This document shows positions 7,943 to 15,960 of a DNA stretch of 34,485 nt, in pieces; within the stretch, counting starts at the first letter, position 1, and each line of letters begins with the position of its first letter. Source of the stretch: Bacteriovoracaceae bacterium (GTDB lineage: Bacteria; Bdellovibrionota; Bacteriovoracia; Bacteriovoracales; Bacteriovoracaceae); contig JAGLPP010000117.1 in NCBI GenBank assembly GCA_023137315.1, positions 1 through 34,485 on the forward strand. Direction: 5' to 3'. The translations under genes were made by a program, and so were the position numbers. Below the pieces are notes generated by a model. That model was given only the letters and a program-made list of their open reading frames with translations. It did not search any database and was not told the DNA's origin.

Positions 7943-10900
7943 CACTGCCTCCTCTTTGTAGAAGGAGAATCCTTTTCATTAGATCCTGAATCTGATTCGG
8001 AAATAACAGATGATTGAAAATCCGTTTTACTTGTTGAAGTTTGCTTCTTGTATGAAAGATCATTTTTCATCTTTCGTTCCAGATATAACACTTCCAACAA
8101 TGGAACTATGAATAATGTAAACAGCATGGAAACCCACAGCCCTCCACTGACACTGATTCCAAGAGGTTGAAGAACTCTTCCACCGTCTCCAAGTCCAAAA
8201 GCAATTGGAAGCATTCCAAGTATTGTGGTCAAAGAGGTTATTAAAATAGGCCTGAGTCTTTTCTTTGCAGCTATAACTGCCGCCACCCTCGGTGAAAATC
8301 CCTTGTCGGCAAGCTTTCTAATGAAGTCAACCAGAATGATTGAATTGGCAACAGCTATTCCGTTTAAAAGAATAACTCCCAACGCAGAATTCAAAGAAAG
8401 CGTGCTTTTAAAAATGAAAAGGGAGATGAGCACGCCCAAAATCCCCGTTGGAATCGCAGTCATGACAATAAATGTATGTACAAAACTTCCAAATTGAAAA
8501 AGCAAAATCACAAAGATAAGAAGTATTGACATACCAATGGCAAAACCAAGATTTTTAAGAGCATTTGTAAGATCCTTTTCGGCATCCTCAAAATAAAAAT
8601 TCGGAGTCGATTCAAGTTTGAGATCCTTGAGACCTTTCTCCTTGAACTGTTCTACAACCAAGGCTGCCTGTTTGAGGGATTCATCTTTATTGAATTCATC
8701 ACCCTTATTACGTCGCCCCTGGATTACAAAAATACTTCTTTGATTTTCACGATAAATTTGCGGCCTTGCCATTTCAACATCCACCCGGGTTACGGCCTTT
8801 AGTGGAACAATCTTGTTTCCTATTTTTATTGGCAACGACTCCAAATCCTCCCTTGTTTCAACAATTCCCCTCTGATATTTCATATGCATTTGATAGTATT
8901 TATCCTTTATGATGAGATTACCTATGCTTTTTCCCTCGGTAATGACCCTGGTAAGATCAGCAATATCAAATGCATCAAAAGTGGCACCGGCCCCCACAAA
9001 TCCAGGCCATCTTTCCAGATACGGCCTTAAAATAATATTTTCTTTCCTGGAAACACGCGGATCACTCCACAACCTTGGAAAATTATCTTTTTCCTTTAGC
9101 TTGTTTAAAAGACCCTTTGTGGCCCACGCACGATCCTGAAGCTCCCCTCCCTTGACAACAATTCGCATCTGCGGAGGATCGGGAATTGGTAATTCAGAGG
9201 GATTCCATGGGATCACGAAAAAAAATAAAAGTGGAGTGTTTGTAAAATGCTTCTCCATTGCCTTCCACACATCATTCATATCCCCCTTCTCATGAAGACG
9301 GGCCATGATGGTTCCACGGTTGGCCGATCTTATCTGCGTAAATGTGTACTTGATTTTTTCACCAAAGGTATCGAGCAGTTCATTTTCAATTTCAGAAACC
9401 GTATTCTCCATCTGACGAACCAGGGTGTTTCCATTTGTATGAACCCCGAGAATAATCCAATCCGTATCCGGAGTACTGATAATCTCCCTTTTCAAACCTG
9501 GAAGAACTGTAAGTAACAATACTACAAGCAGGGAAACAACTCCCGAAAGTACAATCCATTTTAATTTTTTACTCGCAATAAATTTATCCAGCAGACTGCC
9601 GTAGACGTTCTCGGTCCTTACAATTGTCCCTTCAATTGGCGACTTTGCAAGTTTTTCCATTCCACCTTTTCTGCTCAATATGTGAAGCCTGATTGTCGGA
9701 ACCAGAACAAGTGCCACCAAGGCGGAAAATCCATGTGAAAAAACAACCGCTTTGGCCAGGTCTCCAAGAACAGCATATGTAAGGTCACTGGTAAACGCCA
9801 ACGGAATAAAAACAACAAGTGATGCCACAGTTGAGGTAATGACAGGAGACATAACTTCTCGAACAGCATTAACCACCAGCTTTAAACGTTCCTTGAAATT
9901 AAGCACTCCCTCAACGCCTTCAAAATGTCTGAATATATTTTCCATGACAACTACTGATGCATCAACATTCATCCCGGCCGAAAGTGCAAGGCCACCAAGG
10001 GAGATCATGTTGATATTCATTCCAGTAAGTTTCATGAGAATAAAGGCCAAAACCATACTGAGAGGAATTTCGATTGCCGCCGTTATTGTATTTTTCAAAC
10101 TGCCTACGAAAAGGAAAAGGACTAGAACGGCCAGAGCGGCCGCCATCAAAACCTCATGCATAACATTGTTGACGGAGGACCTGATGAATCTTGATGGATC
10201 AACAAGGACGCGGTACTGAATGTCTTTTGGAAGATTTTTTATTGCCTTTTCGACAATCGTAATTATCTCCTCCGCCATCCTTTTCACGTTTCCGCCATTT
10301 TTGGGACTGGAAAAAAGAATCAGGCTCTTTGCGCCGTTGGTCTTGAATACCTTGGTATGGTTTGAACTAGGAGCAAGATCAATCGTTGCCACCTGGGAAA
10401 GTGGTATAAGACTGCCGTTTGGGGTTTTTACCAGAAGAGAGGCAAGCTTTTGGATTGAGCCAAGATCACGTGGCATTTTTATCGAAAGTTTTTTTGTCCC
10501 AACGGCAACACTTCCACCCTTGTAACCACTAAGTGCCTTTCCTACTGCTCTTTCTATATCGACGGGAAAAATTCCAAGAGAGGTCATCGCCTCGAAATTC
10601 AGTACAATCCTGACCTCCTGTCTGCCAGGATTCCAAAGACCGGGATTTTCGGCATCCTTGACCTTCGCAAGGTGAGGAGTAATAACCGGGTCCAACGTAT
10701 CATAGAGATCATTTAAATCCCTTTTTTCACTAAAAAAACTGATCGCAATAAATCCTGAAGAATTCCCCCAAAAACCAACCCAGTAGTTATTACGAATCTC
10801 CTTTGGCCAGTTTGCGCTGATGGACGCTATTGCATCCTTTGATTCCTTTGTAGCGTCATCCGGATCCACGCCCCACTTGTAGTGGACTATAAAAACGGCC

Positions 10901-11172
10901 CTGGATTCTTGAAACTTGGACTCAATTCTCTCCACTTCAATATCGTTATTTGAAATGGCATCAAGTGCCATCTCTATCCGATAACCGTATTGATCCAAAA
11001 ACTCTTCCGCCGTCAGATTTCCATAAGGAACAGTGACACCAACCACCGGTTTACTGCTGTTTGGATAGAGGGATACCGGAAGATCGAATCCGGCATAAAG
11101 GCCAAGCAGGGCAAATGCCAAAATACATAAATAGACCCTGAAAGGAGAAGAATATATTTTATTCAGGTCCAT
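7942..11172 (-). CDS. RND-family inner-membrane transporter (AcrB/CusA type)
   Basis: The protein is 1076 residues long, the usual RND size. It has a transmembrane helix at about 12-32, a periplasmic loop to about 335, a helix bundle at 340-490, a second loop, and a C-terminal bundle ending in a Ser-rich cytoplasmic tail. The fourth helix has VDASVVVMEN with a single Asp404, as in CusA, rather than the Asp pair of AcrB. In the second bundle GIAVANSIILVDF has Ala where AcrB has the proton-relay Lys940. The protein is proton driven by family. No Met-rich metal site is evident, so metal export is unlikely. Operon context favours lipid or lipid-precursor extrusion. An AGGGAAGAG ribosome binding site precedes the ATG. 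Confidence 0.93.
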   Translation of the reverse strand: MDLNKIYSSPFRVYLCILAFALLGLYAGFDLPVSLYPNSSKPVVGVTVPYGNLTAEEFLDQYGYRIEMALDAISNNDIEVERIESKFQESRAVFIVHYKWGVDPDDATKESKDAIASISANWPKEIRNNYWVGFWGNSSGFIAISFFSEKRDLNDLYDTLDPVITPHLAKVKDAENPGLWNPGRQEVRIVLNFEAMTSLGIFPVDIERAVGKALSGYKGGSVAVGTKKLSIKMPRDLGSIQKLASLLVKTPNGSLIPLSQVATIDLAPSSNHTKVFKTNGAKSLILFSSPKNGGNVKRMAEEIITIVEKAIKNLPKDIQYRVLVDPSRFIRSSVNNVMHEVLMAAALAVLVLFLFVGSLKNTITAAIEIPLSMVLAFILMKLTGMNINMISLGGLALSAGMNVDASVVVMENIFRHFEGVEGVLNFKERLKLVVNAVREVMSPVITSTVASLVVFIPLAFTSDLTYAVLGDLAKAVVFSHGFSALVALVLVPTIRLHILSRKGGMEKLAKSPIEGTIVRTENVYGSLLDKFIASKKLKWIVLSGVVSLLVVLLLTVLPGLKREIISTPDTDWIILGVHTNGNTLVRQMENTVSEIENELLDTFGEKIKYTFTQIRSANRGTIMARLHEKGDMNDVWKAMEKHFTNTPLLFFFVIPWNPSELPIPDPPQMRIVVKGGELQDRAWATKGLLNKLKEKDNFPRLWSDPRVSRKENIILRPYLERWPGFVGAGATFDAFDIADLTRVITEGKSIGNLIIKDKYYQMHMKYQRGIVETREDLESLPIKIGNKIVPLKAVTRVDVEMARPQIYRENQRSIFVIQGRRNKGDEFNKDESLKQAALVVEQFKEKGLKDLKLESTPNFYFEDAEKDLTNALKNLGFAIGMSILLIFVILLFQFGSFVHTFIVMTAIPTGILGVLISLFIFKSTLSLNSALGVILLNGIAVANSIILVDFIRKLADKGFSPRVAAVIAAKKRLRPILITSLTTILGMLPIAFGLGDGGRVLQPLGISVSGGLWVSMLFTLFIVPLLEVLYLERKMKNDLSYKKQTSTSKTDFQSSVISESDSGSNEKDSPSTKRRQ

Positions 11173-11181
11173 GACTCTTCC

Positions 11182-12072
11182 CTACATTTTGTTTTGTTTT
11201 GTTTTCTTATTACTTTCAATTTTGACTTTTTCACCGTCCGCCAGATATCCTGATGATCTTACAACAACAATATATCCGTCTTTCAACCCTTCAGTAATTT
11301 CAACCTTTCCACGACGGCCCTTTCCAAGCTTTACCGGAATTTTTCTTATTTTTTCATTTTCAACAATTTTCAGAAACGGAAATTTCCCATCATAGTAAAT
11401 AGCATCCTCGTTGATAACAAATCCCTTGTGAACATTTGACTTGAATACCGCCTGTCCGAGAGAACCAATCAGGATATCTTTTCCGTCATCAGAATTATCA
11501 ACACTCAATTCTGCTGTTGCAGTTCCAGTTCCAGGGTCAACAAATGGACTTACACCCTTTACTTTGATTTTTATTTTTTTATTCATTCCCTTTACGCTGA
11601 ATTCACCTGCAAGATTTTTTTTAATGTACTTCAAATCCAGTGCTGTCACCTCCATCCTTATGGAGTACTTCATGGGATCGGTTACTGTCATAAGTCTCTC
11701 CCCTTTGGAAACAAGACTTCCTTCCGTGATGATGATGGAACTTACTACTCCATCAACTGGTGATTTGATGTTTACAGGTTTATATTTATAAATCGGATCG
11801 GTGTGACGGACAGAAGCGAGTTTGGAATTTTTTACAACCTTCTCTCCCAATCCTACATGCAATTTGGCAATTACTCCCTGGGACTCAGATAACACGGCGG
11901 CATTCACTTTTGGAATTACCTTTGCCGGATAGCTGTAAGTATCAAAAATTTCCTGTAATACAACTTTCTTGACAAATACACTTTTGATTTTTTTCCCATT
12001 CTTCGGCGCAGCGGCCAATATTGAATAATTTGACAAGAACACTAATACAATCAGAATACAACTCAGTTTCAT
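11182..12072 (-). CDS. Periplasmic adaptor (membrane fusion protein, HlyD/AcrA family)
   Basis: This 296-residue protein has an N-terminal signal/anchor (about residues 1-21), a first lipoyl half (around 50-88), a second lipoyl half starting near 100 (VNIKSPVDGVV), then beta-barrel and membrane-proximal domains. Family adaptors link an RND pump to a TolC channel. Here the two lipoyl halves are joined by about a dozen residues, with no room for the usual coiled-coil hairpin. It is the first gene of the operon, with an AAGGA ribosome binding site 7 bases before the ATG at 12072. The RND gene starts 9 bases after its stop. Confidence 0.9.
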   Translation of the reverse strand: MKLSCILIVLVFLSNYSILAAAPKNGKKIKSVFVKKVVLQEIFDTYSYPAKVIPKVNAAVLSESQGVIAKLHVGLGEKVVKNSKLASVRHTDPIYKYKPVNIKSPVDGVVSSIIITEGSLVSKGERLMTVTDPMKYSIRMEVTALDLKYIKKNLAGEFSVKGMNKKIKIKVKGVSPFVDPGTGTATAELSVDNSDDGKDILIGSLGQAVFKSNVHKGFVINEDAIYYDGKFPFLKIVENEKIRKIPVKLGKGRRGKVEITEGLKDGYIVVVRSSGYLADGEKVKIESNKKTKQNKM

Positions 12073-12095
12073 TTTTCATTCCTTAATTACGAAAA

Positions 12096-12105
12096 GATGG
12101 CCATC
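12096..12105. repeat. Perfect 10-base palindrome in the operon leader
   Basis: GATGGCCATC is self-complementary and sits 24 bases before the adaptor start in the untranslated leader of the ten-gene operon. It could be an operator half or simply chance. No family could be assigned. Confidence 0.3.
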
Positions 12106-12227
12106 AAGTCAGGTGTACCAAAGTTCACTCATTTTCACCCGATCATAAACATCCTTATATAAAAATTACAGTTCTGTTCTATAATTTCTTTCATAACCAC
12201 TTGATTTTCCATCTGTAAAGACTAAAA

Positions 12228-12257
12228 TTTTTACTAAATATTTTTAATTTTTGTCAA
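12228..12257 (-). promoter_or_regulatory. Candidate promoter of the lipid/export operon
   Basis: On the minus strand a perfect -35 box TTGACA (12257-12252) is followed after 18 bases by TAAAAA (12233-12228). The -10 is a poor match, so the call is tentative. It would give a leader of about 150 bases before the adaptor ATG at 12072. Its -35 overlaps the -35 of the divergent lipoprotein promoter. Confidence 0.35.
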
Positions 12258-12278
12258 TACAATCACATTGTATATAAT
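12251..12278 (+). promoter_or_regulatory. Sigma-70-like promoter directly before the lipoprotein gene
   Basis: TTGTCA at 12251-12256 and a perfect TATAAT at 12273-12278 are separated by 16 bases. Transcription should start around 12285-12288, at or just before the ATG at 12288, leaving no room for a ribosome binding site. Confidence 0.65.
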
Positions 12279-12287
12279 CGATATACC

Positions 12288-12881
12288 ATGCTCTTGACAA
12301 AAATCGCCTTGATGCTGACATTTATATTTCTAACCTCATGCAGCGTCTTTAACAGCGGAACACTGTCCATTAAATATACACAAGCAAAGGCCACCTTTTT
12401 TGAAAAAAACTATCAAAACAAGGATGACTGGACCAACGTATCCTTCTCCATTCGAAGAGTTCAACACCCTTATACATACGGCGACTGGAACATGAATCTC
12501 AGCATCTCTCCTTCAATTCATTTTGACAGAACCAAACTCGAGCTAAATGGTAACGGTGAAATTAGAGCTGAGGACAGATGGCGCTACCCTGATGTCAAAA
12601 TCCAGCGTGGTTCGGCACTTGGCAATCTGAAATTAACGATTCACACTCCAATCGGGGCATTTGCCGGAGCTGCCGGTTATGGAATTGCCGGCTATTATGC
12701 CAAGGCACCAAATCTGGATACCTATAAGACATCTGAAATCAGAAAACTCGATATCGTTTATATCGGATTTTTAAGCAAACGGATATTTTTTCTCTCCGGT
12801 CCACGTTGGTACTATGATGGAAACTGGCAGTTTTTCTGGGCCATTCGTTTTGGTTATTTCTGGGGTAGAATAAAAAAATAA
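12288..12881 (+). CDS. Predicted lipoprotein of unknown function
   Basis: This 197-residue protein has a lipoprotein signal: one Lys, a hydrophobic core and a lipobox FLTSC with Cys18 as the lipidated residue. The mature part is rich in Tyr and Trp and ends in aromatic beta-like segments (residues 160-195). I do not recognise the family. Starting at the next Met (12312) would lose the Lys of the signal peptide, so 12288 is kept. The gene is divergent from the lipid/export operon and shares its control region, so co-regulation is possible. It stands alone, ending 6 bases before the convergent hydrolase gene. Confidence 0.85.
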   Translation: MLLTKIALMLTFIFLTSCSVFNSGTLSIKYTQAKATFFEKNYQNKDDWTNVSFSIRRVQHPYTYGDWNMNLSISPSIHFDRTKLELNGNGEIRAEDRWRYPDVKIQRGSALGNLKLTIHTPIGAFAGAAGYGIAGYYAKAPNLDTYKTSEIRKLDIVYIGFLSKRIFFLSGPRWYYDGNWQFFWAIRFGYFWGRIKK

Positions 12882-12887
12882 AAAAAA

Positions 12888-14090
12888 TCACATCCGTGGC
12901 ATATCTCCATAAAAATGTTTTGCAATAAGCTTGAAGTTAAACAACATCACATCGGTTCTGGTATAAACCCCGTGCCCGAAAAGAGTCTTCAAAAAATTTG
13001 GATAAATAGCCGAATCCTTGTAATCAATCAACAAGCTTCTCCCAACATTATGAATCCTCCGACGCTCTTTGATTCTCCTTCTCCATAAAGAAAGATTACT
13101 TCCCACCCCAAGCATATCATCAAGAAGAATATTAAGCTCCCTTTCATTGCTGATTGGAGAAAGAAGATCACTTCCTGCAACTCCATACTGCTGTATATAA
13201 TCCCCATCCCTGGTGAACAAAATTCCTTCCGCTCCCCCGCCAAAGGGTTCCTTTCCGCGATGATTGATAAAATGAAGAAGTCTCATGTTTTTTCCAAGCA
13301 TCCACTCATATCTTACTGGTGTCCCCAAGGTAACCATATCAGGCCCGTATTGTTTGAGCGTCATGATATAATCCATTAAAAGAGCAGTATTGTATCCGGC
13401 CCTTGAAGCTATATTCAAAAATTTCTTCCTGAGTTTTTTGCTTGATAGCATCTGTGACATTATGACAAAAAGCTGACCTGCGTGAGAGTGTCCAATCAAA
13501 AGTACACGTTCCCCCTTGTTATAAAGTAACAAAGTGTTGGCAATTTTACTTATCAAATCAATTGCCCCTTTTACTCTTGCCAAATGATGATTGGCCGATG
13601 ACCAGACGAAAGGAACTATTTCAATTTCACTCCCCCATGCATCCTCAAGAATCCCGATATACTCATTCGTAAAATTTCCCATCTCACGAAAAAATGCCCT
13701 CTGCCGTTTATGAACAAAACCTCTGATTGTTTTCTGAATCATCTCAGACATGCCAGGAATTGTTTTTCCCACCATGGAAACAAGATCAAAAGGATCATCA
13801 CCGGCAAAGGTTCCATGAACAAGAAAAACATGACCAACCTTGTGCTTTTTTAGTTGCTCCCCGACATTTTTCAACTCCTCCTGCCACGATTCATCCTGGC
13901 CTGTAAAACTCTTATCCTTCTTATTAAATGGCCTGCTCCTGACAATATCCAAAAACTCGAAATTCTTTTTTTTTGGATATTGTGGTTTATATGCATCCTC
14001 GGAAACCTTTCTCTCTCGAAGATACCTTCTCAAAATCCAGAATATGATTCCAAAAAGCAGAAAAATTGTAATTACATATAGATATTGCAT
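12888..14090 (-). CDS. Membrane-anchored alpha/beta hydrolase (lipase/esterase-like)
   Basis: With the start at ATG 14090 this is a 400-residue protein. The N-terminus is one hydrophobic anchor (about residues 2-20) followed by RRYLRERK, so the enzyme domain is held at the membrane. HGTF near residue 92 fits the oxyanion-hole motif, and GHSHAG contains the likely nucleophile Ser202 in the GxSxG elbow; a VTLGTPVRYEW segment follows. The fold is that of lipases and esterases, but no substrate can be named. A frame extension to GTG 14123 exists, but the promoter boxes at 14127-14100 lie inside that extension, so 14090 is preferred. It is divergent from the lipoprotein gene at 14168. Confidence 0.8.
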   Translation of the reverse strand: MQYLYVITIFLLFGIIFWILRRYLRERKVSEDAYKPQYPKKKNFEFLDIVRSRPFNKKDKSFTGQDESWQEELKNVGEQLKKHKVGHVFLVHGTFAGDDPFDLVSMVGKTIPGMSEMIQKTIRGFVHKRQRAFFREMGNFTNEYIGILEDAWGSEIEIVPFVWSSANHHLARVKGAIDLISKIANTLLLYNKGERVLLIGHSHAGQLFVIMSQMLSSKKLRKKFLNIASRAGYNTALLMDYIMTLKQYGPDMVTLGTPVRYEWMLGKNMRLLHFINHRGKEPFGGGAEGILFTRDGDYIQQYGVAGSDLLSPISNERELNILLDDMLGVGSNLSLWRRRIKERRRIHNVGRSLLIDYKDSAIYPNFLKTLFGHGVYTRTDVMLFNFKLIAKHFYGDMPRM

Positions 14091-14099
14091 CCAATTAAA

Positions 14100-14127
14100 A
14101 CTATAACACATAGGAATTCGCACACAA
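14100..14127 (-). promoter_or_regulatory. Promoter of the alpha/beta hydrolase gene
   Basis: On the minus strand TTGTGT (14127-14122), a 16-base spacer and TATAGT (14105-14100) end 9 bases before the ATG at 14090. Transcription would start at or next to the ATG. No ribosome binding site is visible. Confidence 0.55.
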
Positions 14128-14131
14128 AGAC

Positions 14132-14161
14132 TTGACCCATAAGCACAGGGAAAGATATAAA
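14132..14161 (+). promoter_or_regulatory. Promoter of the 185-residue lipoprotein gene
   Basis: TTGACC at 14132-14137, an 18-base spacer and TATAAA at 14156-14161 end 6 bases before the ATG at 14168. The two divergent -35 boxes are only 4 bases apart. Confidence 0.6.
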
Positions 14162-14167
14162 ATAACC

Positions 14168-14725
14168 ATGAAACATATTATTTCGTTCCCCTTTCTATTG
14201 GCATTTTTATCGTGCACAAGCGCCATACAAACAACCACGGATATCGACGACCGGAAAAATCTTACACGTACCGGAAATCTTTCAATTTCAGGTTATGAGG
14301 CCTCGGTCTGTCCAATAATCAAACCTCTGGATAAAAAATTCTGTTTTACAGTCAACATTTCTTCAAAAATTGACAACGAAAAACAGGCCTCCTTTAAAAA
14401 CTGGGGCGCAATTGCAGTGGATTCTTCCGGTGTAAGGCACAATATTGAATGGTCTCCCAAAAGCCTCAATAAAAAACCAACATCAAAAAAAATTCCAAGC
14501 TACTACGGCGGTAAAAATCAATGGTTCAATGAGGGAAAAGGATGTACTAAACCATTCAAGATGGAAAAAGGATTCGTCGTAAAGCTGACCCCACTAGCGG
14601 CCCCATTCCATCTATCCGGTGATATCGAGCTGAAATGGCAATTTGACGAATACAAAATCGTTGACGGAAAAAAAATTAAAATCAAAAAGAAAAACGCAGC
14701 AAAACAACCATACAGAGACTGGTAA
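14168..14725 (+). CDS. Predicted lipoprotein of unknown function
   Basis: This 185-residue protein has a lipoprotein signal peptide with the lipobox FLSC and lipidated Cys16. The open frame extends to a TTG at 14132, but that TTG is part of the -35 box, and the ATG at 14168 gives a proper signal peptide, so the latter is chosen. The mature protein is Lys-rich with two further Cys residues in the first half and a basic C-terminus (KIKIKKKN). I do not recognise the family. It is transcribed divergently from the membrane hydrolase and ends 5 bases before the convergent adenosine deaminase gene. Confidence 0.83.
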   Translation: MKHIISFPFLLAFLSCTSAIQTTTDIDDRKNLTRTGNLSISGYEASVCPIIKPLDKKFCFTVNISSKIDNEKQASFKNWGAIAVDSSGVRHNIEWSPKSLNKKPTSKKIPSYYGGKNQWFNEGKGCTKPFKMEKGFVVKLTPLAAPFHLSGDIELKWQFDEYKIVDGKKIKIKKKNAAKQPYRDW

Positions 14726-14730
14726 TTCAG

Positions 14731-15960
14731 TTATCCGTTATTACAATCCTTGATATCAAACCTATCAAGAATTTCCGAATAGTAGTTCATGACTGAACGA
14801 ACGTATTTTCTTTTTTCAAGATAGGAACCGGGATAAAAACTGCGTTTATATCCATAAAGAATAATATCCCTCAACATTCTTGGGGTTATATTGAAATTTT
14901 CAACAGCAAGCTTGATTTCCTTGGAGACAGTGGTATTTGATACCAATCGGTTATCGGTTCCTATTGTCGTGGAAATCTTTCTTTTAAGCATTTCGCCAAA
15001 AGAGTGATCTTTGATATTTTTAAGTCGCGGATTGGTCTGCATGTTACTCGTAAGACAAACCTCAACAGTGATTCTCTTTTCAGCAATATACGACGAGAGA
15101 TCATCAACGTATTTCTGTTTGTTTTCAATCTCGGAGTCGGTTATCTTGTCCGTATCGAAAAGATAATAACAGTGTCCAAGCCTGTCTGCGTGAAGATCGG
15201 TAATCGCCTGAAAAATACTCTCAGCACCATAAGCCTCTCCAGCGTGAACAGTCTTATGCATGAAATTCCTGTGGATAAAATTATATGCATCTATGAAATC
15301 GCCTGCTGGATATCCCGCTTCCTGACCGGCAAGATCAAAACCTACAATTGGAATTCCCATCTTGTCCCGAATTTTCACAACACCTTTTGCAAGCTCCAAT
15401 GCCCCCATCCTGATAATTTCCATCGGTCTGGAGTAACGGTGCAGGCCATAAAAACTTCCATAATATGGGGAAAAATTCGCACCAAACATTCTCATCGCAC
15501 AAGCAACTATCCCATAATTAAACGACGGCTCCTTGCCCTCAACTATTTCCTTTTTCCGGTTAAATTCCTTCTTTGCCTTTTCAAGCCCCCTGTTAACTGC
15601 TTCCAGAATAATTTCCATGGACATGGACATATTATCAATATGCAGTTGTGGAGCAAAACGAATTTCAATATAACGTACACCCTCATTTTGATTATCAATC
15701 GCAAGCTCATAGGCAACACGTTCAAGATTTTCAGGTGTCCTCATGACTGCGCAGGTATACATAAAACCGTGGAGATATTCTCCTAAATCATTATAAGAGT
15801 CCTTGAAGACTTTCTCCCTCAATCCCTCCTCCGTATATGAAGGCATCTCGATATGGTCTTTTTTGGCCATATCGATAAGACTTTCCAGTCTCAAGGAGCC
15901 GTCAAGATGCAAATGCAGATCAGTCTTTGGTATTGCTTTTATAAATTCATCCCTGAACAT
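14731..15960 (-). CDS. add: Adenosine deaminase
   Basis: This 409-residue TIM-barrel amidohydrolase would deaminate adenosine (and deoxyadenosine) to inosine. Metal and catalytic residues are visible: His16 and His18 in LHLHLDG, His239 and Glu242 in HAGEA, His263 in DRLGH and Asp335 in GTDN. It is about 75 residues longer than the E. coli enzyme, with an extra charged segment around 125-150. The ATG at 15960 directly abuts the stop of the M48 protease gene (TGAATG), and GGGAG lies 6 bases upstream, so the two are co-transcribed. Purine salvage is the expected role. A related adenine deaminase activity cannot be excluded, but the motifs fit adenosine deaminase best. Confidence 0.9.
   Translation of the reverse strand: MFRDEFIKAIPKTDLHLHLDGSLRLESLIDMAKKDHIEMPSYTEEGLREKVFKDSYNDLGEYLHGFMYTCAVMRTPENLERVAYELAIDNQNEGVRYIEIRFAPQLHIDNMSMSMEIILEAVNRGLEKAKKEFNRKKEIVEGKEPSFNYGIVACAMRMFGANFSPYYGSFYGLHRYSRPMEIIRMGALELAKGVVKIRDKMGIPIVGFDLAGQEAGYPAGDFIDAYNFIHRNFMHKTVHAGEAYGAESIFQAITDLHADRLGHCYYLFDTDKITDSEIENKQKYVDDLSSYIAEKRITVEVCLTSNMQTNPRLKNIKDHSFGEMLKRKISTTIGTDNRLVSNTTVSKEIKLAVENFNITPRMLRDIILYGYKRSFYPGSYLEKRKYVRSVMNYYSEILDRFDIKDCNNG

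Noticed and set aside
9752-10525. Long plus-strand open frames within the RND gene
   Set aside because: They are antisense shadows of a well-supported pump gene with no start signals or recognisable motifs.
7942-12072. Heavy-metal (Cus-type) efflux system
   Set aside because: The RND has a CusA-like single Asp, but I see no Met-rich metal path, no metallochaperone and no metal regulator. The adjoining lipid genes point elsewhere.
14132-14167. N-terminal extension of the 185-residue lipoprotein from a TTG start
   Set aside because: The TTG is part of a -35 box, and the extension would bury the signal peptide behind a charged segment.
15004-15786. A 260-residue plus-strand open frame within adenosine deaminase
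   Set aside because: It is antisense to all the catalytic motifs of the deaminase and shows no family features.
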